Source: Brevibacillus thermoruber 423 (GTDB lineage Bacteria; Bacillota; Bacilli; Brevibacillales; Brevibacillaceae). Taken from it: DNA of 64,000 nucleotides. Shown here in pieces: positions 1-8,591 of the stretch. The DNA lies in contig NZ_KE695649.1 in NCBI RefSeq assembly GCF_000454065.1, positions 494,624 to 558,623 on the forward strand. The letters are read 5' to 3'. A model generated the notes under the pieces. It did not search any database. It worked only from the letters and a program-made list of their open reading frames with translations, and was not told where the DNA came from. The position numbers and the translations under genes were made by a program. Numbering within the stretch: position 1 is the stretch's first letter; the number at the start of each line of letters is the position of its first letter.

Positions 1-34
1 CTCTGCCGGCACCAATACATCTCTTGCATACCCC

Positions 35-60
35 AGCCCAAATGGGCTTTTTTATTTTTT
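35..60 (+). terminator. Rho-independent terminator of an upstream gene
   Basis: AGCCC (35-39) pairs with GGGCT (44-48) over an AAAT loop and runs into a long T-rich tract. No reading frame in the window feeds it, so it probably ends a gene lying to the left of the window. Confidence 0.6.
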
Positions 61-364
61 CCAACCCACATGGGGCTGGTAAAAGGTACAGAATCAGCAC
101 ACTCGGCCTATAAGCTGTCTTCAGGCAATGGTCGCAAGGTGTGAACAAAGGGGAAGCTGATGTGGCAACGCAAAAATTAACTGAATTATCAAACTGAATG
201 ACAGCAGGTTCACTGTTTATTCTCTTGAATCATGCAGCCTGGTTTGGCAGCTTCACATAAATTGCGGGCATCCCCTATATTTTTGCGCGGCGAAAGGCAG
301 AAGATACATCTATAATTACCTTACATGAGATTGGTATGATACCTAGTCCAGATAGAACGTAAAC
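61..364. other. Intergenic region upstream of the PAS kinase
   Basis: About 300 bases without a credible reading frame, AT-rich like the genes that follow. TATAAT-like hexamers occur at 311-316 and 335-340, but neither has a good -35 at 16-18 bp, so I assign no promoter. The Shine-Dalgarno AAGGAG of the kinase lies at 365-370. Confidence 0.4.
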
Positions 365-379
365 AAGGAGAACACAAGA

Positions 380-2812
380 ATGCAAACATGTCGCGATTTG
401 ATCAGAAGCGCTAGGCAGTTATTGCAAGACATGCCAGACCCCATGTGTATCATTGACCTTCATGGACAAATTCTTTGGGAGAATGAAGCGTTTCGAAAGC
501 GATTTCAAGCGGTGGATCACAGAAATCGCGAAAGAGAGGCCCGTCGCTCGCATCATCATGCCATTCCCATCCGCAACGATGACGGCCAAACCATTGCCTT
601 CACGGTTATTGTGAAAGATCGCTTGTCACAGACGACGGAGGAAAACATTACGGTTGCGCATGACGAAAGGTACAAAATAATCGCCGAAAATACTTCTGAT
701 ACGATTGTTTTGGTTGATCATCAAGCAATTGTTCGCTATGTGTCACCCTCCCTGCAGCTCATCACGGGTTATCGTACCGAAGAGTATGAAGGAATGGATG
801 CCTTTGACATCATCCATCCTGATGACAGGGAACGAGTCCGTTTCGCACATGATCAGGCGGTCCAAACAAAGGAGTCTGTGGACATCGAGTATCGTGTCTA
901 TCACGCCCAAGGCCATGTGATTCACATAGAAGCCCGTGTAAAACCTGTGCTGGACTGCGATGGGAATGTAAAGTATGTCGTGGCGGTAGCGAGAGACGTG
1001 ACGAAACGGAAAAAGACGGAGGAACTGTTGGAAAATATATTGGATAATGTCAACGCGGCGGTTTGGTCGACGGACAAAGATTTTAACCAATACACGTTTT
1101 GTTCGGAGAGTATGGAAAAGATTTCGGGAATACCGAGGGAGGAAATCCTGTTTAATCCGATTCGATTACACGATCATATTCACCCTGAAGACAACGCGAT
1201 TCTCATGGGAGAAGTAAAGGCGAAGCTTGATTTGGGAATCCCGGTCAGCCAGGAATTTCGTTTTATCCACGTCGAGGGAGAAACCAGGTGGGGCAGACTC
1301 ATTGTCCATCCGTATGTAGATCATGCCGGCGTAATCGAACGACTTGACGGCATTATTTTGGATATCACGGAAAAAAAACGTTCAGAGCTGGCATTGGAAG
1401 AAAGCGAACAAAGGTATAAGTCTTTATTTGAAAATAACTTGGACGGGGTATTTTCGATCGAATTAAACGGTTTCTATTTCGTAAATGCCAATCGTTCCTT
1501 TGAAACGATCACCGGGATTCAATTACATCAACTATCGGATCGCTGCTTTCTGGGGTTAATTTACGATGAGGAGCATGCTTCCGTATATGAAACGCTTCTC
1601 CAAGTGATGCAACAGGGTGAACCGAGGGATATTGAATGCCGCCTTGCAAACATGAGGCAGGGTGAGAAAATTGTAAGCATCACGTTCGTGCCGATCTTCC
1701 TCTCGGGGAAGTTAAACGGCATCCATGGAATTGTAAAAGACATTACGAAAAGGAAACATGATGAAAGAGAGCTCATCAAAAGCGAAGAAAGGTACAAAGC
1801 GCTCCAGCAGAGTTTAAATCGTTTCTCTACAGACCTTGCAAACGTTATGAAGGTATCGGATTTGGAGAACCGGCTGATCGACGAAGTGAAGTCCGTACTT
1901 CATGTCACAAACGTATCGATTGAGGAAGTGCCGAGGGGGCAGGAGCATGCCCTGAGAAACGAGCAGGATATCTGGGTCAAAATCGGCGAAAAGCGGCAGC
2001 CGGTCTACCTCCGAATCGAAACGGATCAATCATTTCGTAAAATCGAGAAAGAGTGGCTTGAAACGGCTGTTCATTACGTTACGATTCTATACGATAACCT
2101 TCACCTTCTCGAAGATCTGATGAAGCGGCTTGAAGAATTGGTGTCGAACAATGAAACGCCCAAATGGATGCTGAGGCTGCTGTTTAGACTGTCCGAGAAA
2201 GAGAGGGCCGCGCTGTCCAGTGACTTGCACGATTCGGTGCTGCAGGATCTGATTATCTGGTATCGCAAGTTGGAATCGCTACGATCTTCGAAAGTCTTCG
2301 AGGACAATACGGCGCGGGAATTACTCCAGATCGAAGAAGGACTGCTGGATGCCATTCATCAGATCCGAATCACATGCAACGAGCTGCGTCCGCCGTTTCT
2401 TCTCAAGATGGGTTTGGTGGAATCGTTGAAAAGTCTCTTTTCGTACACGCGAATGTTCTCCAATTATGAAATTGAATTTTTCGCCGAACAGTTGGGCGCG
2501 TCTTTAAACGAAGAGCAGATTCTGGGCGTGTATCGGATTGTTCAGGAGCTGTTACACAATGCGACCAAACACTCCAAGGCCTCGAAAGTGACGATAGCAC
2601 TAACCGGCACGGAAGATCACATTACTTTTTCTTATTCTGACGACGGGATTGGAATGGATATAGCCGCACTGGAAGGCTCATTTCAGCATATGGGGATTGC
2701 AGGAATCGAAAAAAGAGTGCTCAGCCTCGAAGGAAACGTGCAATTCCATTCCGCTCCCGGGCAAGGGTTTCACGTCATGATTCAATTTCCCAAAACTATG
2801 ATGGCAAGGTGA
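380..2812 (+). CDS. Multi-PAS sensor histidine kinase (NarL/ComP-class, HisKA_3)
   Basis: This 810-residue, apparently soluble sensor kinase has no membrane segments. Four PAS-type domains can be seen, at about residues 10-60, 97-210, 216-335 and 345-460; the last three end in the DITKRK/DVTKRK PAC-type linker. A GAF-like region follows (about 470-590). The HisKA_3 dimerisation helix carries the phospho-acceptor His in SSDLHDSVLQDL (about 615), and the ATPase domain has the N-box ELLHNATKHSKAS and the G-box DDGIGMD. AAGGAG lies 9 bases before ATG 380. The stop overlaps or abuts the response-regulator gene, so the two form an operon. B. subtilis ComP pairs with a ComA-type regulator but is membrane-bound; this kinase instead looks like a cytoplasmic ligand or redox sensor. 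The signal is unknown. Confidence 0.93.
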   Translation: MQTCRDLIRSARQLLQDMPDPMCIIDLHGQILWENEAFRKRFQAVDHRNREREARRSHHHAIPIRNDDGQTIAFTVIVKDRLSQTTEENITVAHDERYKIIAENTSDTIVLVDHQAIVRYVSPSLQLITGYRTEEYEGMDAFDIIHPDDRERVRFAHDQAVQTKESVDIEYRVYHAQGHVIHIEARVKPVLDCDGNVKYVVAVARDVTKRKKTEELLENILDNVNAAVWSTDKDFNQYTFCSESMEKISGIPREEILFNPIRLHDHIHPEDNAILMGEVKAKLDLGIPVSQEFRFIHVEGETRWGRLIVHPYVDHAGVIERLDGIILDITEKKRSELALEESEQRYKSLFENNLDGVFSIELNGFYFVNANRSFETITGIQLHQLSDRCFLGLIYDEEHASVYETLLQVMQQGEPRDIECRLANMRQGEKIVSITFVPIFLSGKLNGIHGIVKDITKRKHDERELIKSEERYKALQQSLNRFSTDLANVMKVSDLENRLIDEVKSVLHVTNVSIEEVPRGQEHALRNEQDIWVKIGEKRQPVYLRIETDQSFRKIEKEWLETAVHYVTILYDNLHLLEDLMKRLEELVSNNETPKWMLRLLFRLSEKERAALSSDLHDSVLQDLIIWYRKLESLRSSKVFEDNTARELLQIEEGLLDAIHQIRITCNELRPPFLLKMGLVESLKSLFSYTRMFSNYEIEFFAEQLGASLNEEQILGVYRIVQELLHNATKHSKASKVTIALTGTEDHITFSYSDDGIGMDIAALEGSFQHMGIAGIEKRVLSLEGNVQFHSAPGQGFHVMIQFPKTMMAR

Positions 2813-2817
2813 ACGGT

Positions 2818-3465
2818 ATGGAAATCTTATTGGTTGACGATCATCGCTCGGTCGTTGAGGGAACGAAAATGCTGATTGAATCCGAGCCGGACATGAATGT
2901 TACGATTGAGACGGATGTTTATTGTGTCAGCGACTTGGTACGCCTCAAAAAATTTGACGTCATTTTATTTGATTTATACATGCCGAAAATAAACGGCGCC
3001 GATTTGGCGCGCAAAGTGCTCGAGGTTGTCCCCGATGCCGTAATTCTGATCTATTCAGGGTTCGAGATCGCGCCTCATTTCAATTTATTAATGGAATCGG
3101 GCGTTTCCGGCTTTATTGCCAAAACCTCCACCCGTGAGCAGCTCATTCAAGCCATACGCTGTGCTTCGAGGAAAGAGGCGATTGTTCCCATGCATCTGCT
3201 CAAGCAGCTAAGGCGTCAAGAAATTGTTGTGCAAGGGGAACCGGGGCGCGAAGAAACAACGATCACCCAAGAAGAAGACAGGCTGCTACGTGAATTGGCG
3301 AAAGGAAAAAGCAATAAAGACATATCAAAAACGTTAATGATTAGCCAACGTTCCCTGGAATATAGCCTGACGGAGCTCTTCCAAAAGCTTCATGTCAATT
3401 CGAGGGTCGAGGCCATCAAAAAAGCCAAGCGTTTGGGGATTCTCCCCACAGAGGATTTATATTAG
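2818..3465 (+). CDS. ComA-like LuxR/NarL-family response regulator
   Basis: The receiver domain (about residues 1-120) has the acidic pair in LLVDDH, the phospho-acceptor Asp in ILFDLYMPKING and a Lys in FIAKTS. A GerE/LuxR helix-turn-helix follows (about 150-210); its recognition stretch SQRSLEYSLTELFQKL is very close to that of B. subtilis ComA. It is partner to the kinase immediately upstream. A GTG at 2809 overlaps the kinase stop codon, but ATG 2818 has AAGGTG (2806-2811) at proper spacing and gives the compact start MEILLVDDH, so I prefer it. Target genes cannot be read from the window. Competence control is not implied by similarity alone. Confidence 0.9.
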   Translation: MEILLVDDHRSVVEGTKMLIESEPDMNVTIETDVYCVSDLVRLKKFDVILFDLYMPKINGADLARKVLEVVPDAVILIYSGFEIAPHFNLLMESGVSGFIAKTSTREQLIQAIRCASRKEAIVPMHLLKQLRRQEIVVQGEPGREETTITQEEDRLLRELAKGKSNKDISKTLMISQRSLEYSLTELFQKLHVNSRVEAIKKAKRLGILPTEDLY

Positions 3466-3477
3466 GGATTGTTTACA

Positions 3478-3508
3478 AGAGCCGGGACATACCGGCTCTT
3501 TCGTTTTG
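3478..3508 (+). terminator. Rho-independent terminator of the PAS kinase/ComA-like operon
   Basis: An 8-bp perfect stem, AGAGCCGG (3478-3485) with CCGGCTCT (3492-3499), 6-base loop, followed by TTCGTTTT. Confidence 0.85.
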
Positions 3509-3543
3509 TGAAACGAATACGTGATGATAAATTGCGCGGCGGA

Positions 3544-3557
3544 CGCAAATATTTGCG
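3544..3557. promoter_or_regulatory. 14-bp perfect palindrome, possible operator
   Basis: CGCAAATATTTGCG is a perfect palindrome in the gap between the ComA-like operon and the lipoprotein gene. It uses the half-site bases of a ComA box (TTGCGG/CCGCAA) but in the opposite order, so it is not a ComA box. Its function is unassigned. Confidence 0.3.
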
Positions 3558-3713
3558 GGGGGATATGCATTGTTTGCGCGTTCACCTGTCTCTTCCTGAA
3601 TTATGATGATTCCGTACCAAACAAGGATTTCGCTAACAAAACAGGAGGAGGGCCACAAACGAATGAGCTTTTATGAGGCAAGACCAATCATGAATAAAGG
3701 GAGGCGCTTCGTT

Positions 3714-4520
3714 GTGAATAAACGGATGATCTTCATGCTGTTCATGTCCTTATTGCTGACGGCATGCAGTTCGCAGCCATCCAGGGAGAACGTGGAGGTG
3801 GCAGTGGCAAGCGATTGGCTTGTGGCGGACAACGTGGAAATGCGATGGACGATTAAAGACGGACAGACGTCCGAAACCGGGCGGGGGACACTCATCCGGC
3901 TGGACATTCAAAGGGACGACGGAAAACCGATCGAGGAGTTCGATACCATCCATGAAAAGCTGCTGCACTTGATCGTGATAAGCAAAGATTTATCCTATTT
4001 CAACCACATTCATCCCGAATACAAAGGAAACGGCGTATTTGAGACAGTGAACGTCTTCCCCGCAGGCGGTGAATATCGACTCATTGCCGATTTCAAGCCG
4101 ACCGGCGGAGACTTCATGACGAAGATGGCATGGGTGAAGCTCGGAGGTGAACCTGCAACTCCGGTCCCGATTGTACCCGATGCGAATTGGGTCAAAACCG
4201 TTGAAGGCAACCGGGTACGACTTTCGATCGACCGGATGGGGGCAAATGAAGAAACGACTCTTACCTTTTCCGTCACGGATGAGAAAACCGGCCAACCCGC
4301 TACGGACCTCCAGCCTTATTTGGGAGCGATCGGCCATGTGGTCATTCTATCGGAGGATGGAGAACAGTATGTGCACGTTCACGCCGTAAAAGGGCAGGGA
4401 ACGGGACCGGATGCCGTGTTCATGACGCAGTTTCCGAAGAGCGGTATCTATAAGATTTGGGGACAGTTTCAAAAAGACAATCATGTGTTTACAGTCGCAT
4501 ACGTCGTGAATGTCCCCTAA
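3714..4520 (+). CDS. Lipoprotein with two HxH-containing beta-rich repeats
   Basis: Predicted exported lipoprotein of 268 residues. GTG 3714 is preferred because AAAGGGAGG (3696-3704) sits 9 bases upstream; this gives a short positive N-terminus, a hydrophobic helix and the lipobox LLTAC with Cys18. The longer in-frame opening from 3603 lacks such a site. The mature part looks internally duplicated. One copy has FNHIHPEY (about residues 96-103) followed by a gly-rich GEYRLIADF strand. The second has YVHVHAVKG followed by GIYKIWGQF. The paired HxH motifs suggest metal binding, possibly copper (inference). I do not recognise a named family. It lies upstream of a membrane DJ-1/PfpI protein on the same strand. 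Confidence 0.75.
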   Translation: MNKRMIFMLFMSLLLTACSSQPSRENVEVAVASDWLVADNVEMRWTIKDGQTSETGRGTLIRLDIQRDDGKPIEEFDTIHEKLLHLIVISKDLSYFNHIHPEYKGNGVFETVNVFPAGGEYRLIADFKPTGGDFMTKMAWVKLGGEPATPVPIVPDANWVKTVEGNRVRLSIDRMGANEETTLTFSVTDEKTGQPATDLQPYLGAIGHVVILSEDGEQYVHVHAVKGQGTGPDAVFMTQFPKSGIYKIWGQFQKDNHVFTVAYVVNVP

Positions 4521-4627
4521 GGCGGGCGGAAGCGACTGTGCAGTGAAGCGGATCCAGGCGGGGGAACGAGAAGTCATCGAAGAGTCAATCATCCAATTAA
4601 TATTGGATATGAAGGAGATTGATCCGG

Positions 4628-6013
4628 ATGTTGAGGTTTTTGTTACGAATCGCCGTTTATCTAAGTGTTGTCGTTGTGTTGATGGGAGGAGTCATAGCCA
4701 GCGGATATCTGAGTTCTCAGAAAGCGTTTTGGGGCTCGGTTCGCCAAGAACCCGTTCCTTCTTTGCAAGGAGTGCAGAAACCCCAGCATGATCCCAATAA
4801 ACCTACGGTTGTTGTTTTGTTGGGAAATGAAAATACGGAAGGATTAGATTTCATGATTCCGTACCAATTGTTTTCGATGACCGGCGCATACAATGTATAT
4901 GCCGTTGCCGAGGACAATCAGGTGAGGTCACTGACAGGCGGTTTGGATGTGGTGCCGCACTACTCTTTTAAAGAAATGGATGAACTGTTGGGAAAAAGTG
5001 CCGACATTATCGCGATCCCCTACATGACGATGAGGGACCCGAAGAGCTATGAACCTGTCCGTAAATGGATACTGCAGCACAAGGAAACCACTTTAATAAG
5101 CATTTGCGCCGGCGCGGACAATCTTGCCGCTACCGGGTTATTGGATGGCAAATCAGCAGCAACGCACTGGCAAACGATGCCGGTCCTTACCAAGAAATAT
5201 CCTGAAGTGAACTGGATAAATGATCAACGTTTTGTGTCTAATGGCCCGAACCTCATATCCTCAGCAGGTATATCGTCAGGAATCGATGCCGTCCTCTATG
5301 TTATCTCGCAACAACTTGGCGAACCGATGGCAGCAAAAATAGCGAATGAATTGAAGTATCCTTCCTATCACTTCGTTCAAAATCCGAAGGTAGAACCATT
5401 TTACGTCGATCTGCGCTATGCAACCTATGTATTGAACAACGCTTTTCAGTGGAGCAAAAATAAGGCGGGTGTACTGCTGTATGACGGTGTGGAGGAAATG
5501 GCACTGGCTTCCGTATTTGATATCTATGCCGACACCGGAACAACACGGGTCCTATCCGTCTCAAGTTCGGAGCAGCCCATCGTGACAAAACACGGACTGA
5601 ATGTGATTGCCAGACATTCGATGTCCAATCTCCCAAAACTGGATAAAATGATCGTTCCCGGCATCGAGGCAAGATCATTGGCAACGGAGGAATTGAAAAG
5701 CTGGAACGAAAAGGGGAATACCATCGAGCTTCAGTTCGTTCATGCCGATTCCCCGGATCGGTTTATATTCGAAGTTCAGCTTGAAGATTTAGCCAAGCAA
5801 GAGGACCTTCTTACAGCGAAACATGCGGTGAAACGACTCGAATTTCGGGCTAACGATTTCCAGCTTGTAGGCAAACCGTTTCCTCTTGAAACGTATGGAG
5901 AACTGCTGCTAACCTTAGCCGTATCGGTTCTGGTCGCCTTTTATCTGGACAGACGCTTCATTTTGAAACGGAAACGTTTGTGCTACGGTCGTCGCAGCGA
6001 GACGCTGAGCTGA
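4628..6013 (+). CDS. Membrane-anchored tandem DJ-1/PfpI-type protein
   Basis: About 461 residues. AAGGAG (4612-4617) lies 10 bases before ATG 4628; the in-frame TTG at 4619 is too close to that site. There is an N-terminal membrane helix (about residues 4-27), then a class-I glutamine-amidotransferase-like DJ-1/PfpI domain with LISICAGADNLAATGLLDG, whose Cys corresponds to the nucleophile elbow and which resembles the sensor domain of GlxA-type AraC regulators. A second, degenerate domain starts near GVLLYDGVEEMALAS but lacks an obvious nucleophile Cys. A C-terminal membrane helix (ELLLTLAVSVLVAFYL) precedes a basic tail. The domains therefore probably lie outside the cytoplasm between two anchors. 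No DNA-binding domain is present. Substrate unknown. Confidence 0.8.
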   Translation: MLRFLLRIAVYLSVVVVLMGGVIASGYLSSQKAFWGSVRQEPVPSLQGVQKPQHDPNKPTVVVLLGNENTEGLDFMIPYQLFSMTGAYNVYAVAEDNQVRSLTGGLDVVPHYSFKEMDELLGKSADIIAIPYMTMRDPKSYEPVRKWILQHKETTLISICAGADNLAATGLLDGKSAATHWQTMPVLTKKYPEVNWINDQRFVSNGPNLISSAGISSGIDAVLYVISQQLGEPMAAKIANELKYPSYHFVQNPKVEPFYVDLRYATYVLNNAFQWSKNKAGVLLYDGVEEMALASVFDIYADTGTTRVLSVSSSEQPIVTKHGLNVIARHSMSNLPKLDKMIVPGIEARSLATEELKSWNEKGNTIELQFVHADSPDRFIFEVQLEDLAKQEDLLTAKHAVKRLEFRANDFQLVGKPFPLETYGELLLTLAVSVLVAFYLDRRFILKRKRLCYGRRSETLS

Positions 6014-6075
6014 ATATCCATGCGGCATTCAAGCGTAACGCCGGTATGGTGAAGGGAAAGTGGCTTTCAGGCAGC

Positions 6076-6112
6076 AAAACAGACCGCCAGGATGTGATCT
6101 CCGGCGGTCTGT
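6076..6112 (-). terminator. Terminator of the feo operon
   Basis: ACAGACCGCC (6079-6088) pairs perfectly with GGCGGTCTGT (6103-6112). On the minus strand the stem is followed by a short T run (6079-6076), just after the feoB permease stop. It may also serve the converging gene. Confidence 0.75.
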
Positions 6113-6118
6113 CTGTAA

Positions 6119-7528
6119 TCAAGCCACCCAGCCCAATGCCCGCGCCGTCTGCGCGATGACAAACGTCACGGCAACCGCGATGGACAGCGGGATCAGGGCG
6201 GACAGCACGGTCCATTTGACGCTTTTGGTCTCTTTGTAAATGTTGATCAGGGTCGTGCCGCAGGGATAGTGCAGGAGCGAGAACAGCATCATGTTCAGCG
6301 CGGTCAGCCATGTCCAGCCGTGTGCCAAAAAGATGTCCTTGATATTGTCCATGCCGTCCGTGTCCACCATCGCGCCGGAGGACAGATACCCCATCAGGAG
6401 AATCGGCAGGACGATCTCGTTGGCCGGCAGCCCGAGCAGAAAGGCCATGAGGATGTACCCGTCAAGTCCGAGCGTGTGGGCGAACGGCTGGAAAACGGAA
6501 GCCAGATGATTCAAAATGCTGTCGCCGCCCACGGTCACGTTGCCCAGGATCCAGGTAATCACGCCGGCCGGAGCGGCGACGACGACCGCCCGGGTCAACA
6601 CGCTCAGGGATTTGTCCTTGGAAGCGAGCAGCACGGTTTTGAGCATCTGCGGCTTCCGGTACGGCGGCAGCTCCAGCGTGTAGTGGGTGGGGACGCCGCG
6701 CAGCGCCGTTTTGGACAGAATCCAGGAGACGGACAGCGTGACGACGATGCCGATCAGCACCATGCCCATGACGATGAGCGCCGTGACGAGCGTGTGGTAC
6801 TGGCTGGCGACACCGGCAGCCACGAACAGCGAGGCCAGCAGGATCAGCGTCGGCCAGCGCCCGTTGCAGGGGACGAAGTTGTTGGTCAGGATCGCAATCA
6901 TCCGCTCCCGCGGCGATTCAATGATCCGGGTGGAGATGATCGCCGCCGCGTTGCAGCCGAAGCCCATCGACATGGTCAACGCCTGCTTCCCGTGCCCGCC
7001 CGCCTTTTTAAACAACCGGTCCATGTTGAACGCGACCCGCGGCAGATAGCCGAAGTTTTCCAGCAGCGCAAAGATCGGGAAGAAGATCGCCATCGGCGGC
7101 AGCATGACGCTGACGACCCAGGCCGTCCCGCGGAACAGCCCGAGCACGAGCAGGCCGTGCAGCCAGTCAGGCGCGTGAACGGCCTGAAACGCGGCCGTCA
7201 GGTACCCTTCGATAACGCCGAACATGTCGGCCAGCATCCCGGACGGGACGTTGGCGCCGGCGATGGTGATCCAGAACACGACGCCGAGAATCGCCAGCAT
7301 GATCGGGAAGCCCCAGATGGGCGAGGTGACGATTTTATCCAGCCGATACGTGCTTTCCAGCTTCTTGGGGTCTTCGTAGCGGACGGCCTCCCGGCAGATG
7401 TTCCGGGACGTCTGGTAGATGTCGCGGACGATTCCGTCGCGGATCGCGTCTCCGCCGGCCATGCTCTGGGCCAGGGCAAACAGCGAATCGAGCGAGTCCG
7501 GTCTCTCAGTGGCAAGAGATCTGTTCAT
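6119..7528 (-). CDS. feoB: FeoB membrane permease half (nucleoside-recognition/Gate domains) of a split ferrous iron transporter
   Basis: 469 residues with many hydrophobic helices, carrying the FeoB C-terminal architecture: two Gate (nucleoside-recognition) domains around the FeoB_C region, with GFGCNAAAIISTRIIESPRERM and FVPCNGRWPTL motifs whose conserved cysteines are typical of FeoB. It moves Fe(II) across the cytoplasmic membrane and needs the GTPase half encoded just upstream. ATG 7528 has AAGGAGG nine bases upstream inside the end of the GTPase gene (23-bp overlap, different frame). The usual fused FeoB is about 650-780 residues; the two products here add up to that size. The dedicated ribosome site argues for a true split rather than a frameshift. 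Confidence 0.88.
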   Translation of the reverse strand: MNRSLATERPDSLDSLFALAQSMAGGDAIRDGIVRDIYQTSRNICREAVRYEDPKKLESTYRLDKIVTSPIWGFPIMLAILGVVFWITIAGANVPSGMLADMFGVIEGYLTAAFQAVHAPDWLHGLLVLGLFRGTAWVVSVMLPPMAIFFPIFALLENFGYLPRVAFNMDRLFKKAGGHGKQALTMSMGFGCNAAAIISTRIIESPRERMIAILTNNFVPCNGRWPTLILLASLFVAAGVASQYHTLVTALIVMGMVLIGIVVTLSVSWILSKTALRGVPTHYTLELPPYRKPQMLKTVLLASKDKSLSVLTRAVVVAAPAGVITWILGNVTVGGDSILNHLASVFQPFAHTLGLDGYILMAFLLGLPANEIVLPILLMGYLSSGAMVDTDGMDNIKDIFLAHGWTWLTALNMMLFSLLHYPCGTTLINIYKETKSVKWTVLSALIPLSIAVAVTFVIAQTARALGWVA

Positions 7529-8243
7529 GGGGGACAACCTCCTTCAAGCCGGGTGCTGCGACGGTGTCGAGGTGCGCCTTGAGGGAGGCGAGCAGCTTCT
7601 CGTCGCCGTCCAGCAGCCGAAGCGCAATCCATCTGGGCGGAAAACGCGTGCCCAACAGGCGCAGGATATGCGGCTCCAGCTCCTTGATTTTCTGCTCGAT
7701 TTCCGCGCTGTAGGAAATCGTCACGGGCTGCGGGATGATTTTGCCGGACGCCACTTTTTCCACCTGTTCCAAAAGCTCGTCGATCCCCGTCCGGTTGCGG
7801 GCCGAGATGGCGACCGTCGGCACGCCCAGCTTTTGTCTGATCCTGGTTACGTCGACATGAACGCCCAACCGCTTCGCCTCATCCATCAGGTTGACGCAGA
7901 GGACGACGCGGTTGGTCATCTCCAGCACCTGCAGCGCCAGGTTCAGGTTGCGCTCCAGCGACGTGGCGTCCACGACGACGACGGTTACGTCGGGCTGTTC
8001 AAAAATGATGTAATCGCGCGCCACTTCCTCATCGGCGGAATTGGAATACAGCGAGTAGGTGCCGGGCAGGTCGATCACCCGGTAGGTGACGTCGTGGTGG
8101 ACAAACTCGCCGGCGGCCGTCAGCACCGTTTTTCCCGCCCAGTTTCCGGTGTGCTGGCGGAGGCCGGTCAGCGTGTTGAACAGCGTGCTCTTTCCGGTGT
8201 TGGGGTTGCCGGCCAGGGCGATTGTGTACATGCGCACGTTCAT
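7506..8243 (-). CDS. feoB: FeoB G-protein half (Fe2+ transporter GTPase)
   Basis: 245 residues matching the cytoplasmic N-terminal GTPase of FeoB: G1 GNPNTGKST (about residues 12-20), G3 DLPGTYSL, G4 NLMDE, and a G5-like SARN, followed by a helical regulatory region. It gates Fe(II) transport by the permease half encoded downstream and overlapping. The ATG at 8243 overlaps the feoA stop (ATGA) and sits only 3 bases from GGAGG; GTG 8237 has better spacing (9 bases), so the true start may be two codons later. It ends ISCH-stop instead of continuing into a membrane domain. Confidence 0.9.
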   Translation of the reverse strand: MNVRMYTIALAGNPNTGKSTLFNTLTGLRQHTGNWAGKTVLTAAGEFVHHDVTYRVIDLPGTYSLYSNSADEEVARDYIIFEQPDVTVVVVDATSLERNLNLALQVLEMTNRVVLCVNLMDEAKRLGVHVDVTRIRQKLGVPTVAISARNRTGIDELLEQVEKVASGKIIPQPVTISYSAEIEQKIKELEPHILRLLGTRFPPRWIALRLLDGDEKLLASLKAHLDTVAAPGLKEVVPHEQISCH

Positions 8244-8488
8244 TCACCTCCCAAGATGTTTCCGAATATCTGCGAACTCTCTTCCCTGCGCAGGGCGATC
8301 GTCGTATTGTTCACGCGAAACGCGACCGGATCGCCGAGCGGACTTTTCTGCAGGACCTCGATGACGTTTCCCGGGACGAACCCGAGGTCGAGCAGTCTTC
8401 GCCGCAGGACCCCCTGCACGTTGATTCCGGTTAAAACAAGCCGCATTCCGGTTTTTGCCTCGGAAAGCGGGATTGTGGTCGAAGCCAT
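8240..8488 (-). CDS. feoA: FeoA-domain protein, ferrous iron transport accessory
   Basis: 82 residues with the SH3-like FeoA fold signature: LSEAKTGMRLVLTGI, RRRLLDLGFVPGN and VAFRVNNTTIALRREES. FeoA proteins bind FeoB and are needed for Fe(II) uptake. ATG 8488 has a GGGGGTGG-type ribosome site; the longer opening upstream is not convincing. First gene of the feoA-feoB(GTPase)-feoB(permease) operon, with a 4-bp ATGA overlap. Confidence 0.9.
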   Translation of the reverse strand: MASTTIPLSEAKTGMRLVLTGINVQGVLRRRLLDLGFVPGNVIEVLQKSPLGDPVAFRVNNTTIALRREESSQIFGNILGGE

Positions 8489-8591
8489 GTGATGCCACCC
8501 CCTGTGCTTTTCGCATGGGACAAAATGTTTGCCGAGGGCAAATTTTTGCTTACAAAATATGTGCCAATGTTGGATCAGGTTCTTACTGTTA

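Noticed and set aside
7500-7545. Sequencing frameshift as the cause of the split feoB
   Set aside because: A full AAGGAGG at nine bases from a good ATG lies exactly at the junction, which chance frameshift would not create.
6269-7582. 437-residue plus-strand open frame opposite the FeoB permease gene
   Set aside because: It is rich in Gln/Arg/His/Asp with no domain, typical of the antisense of a GC-rich gene; the minus strand has clear FeoB motifs.
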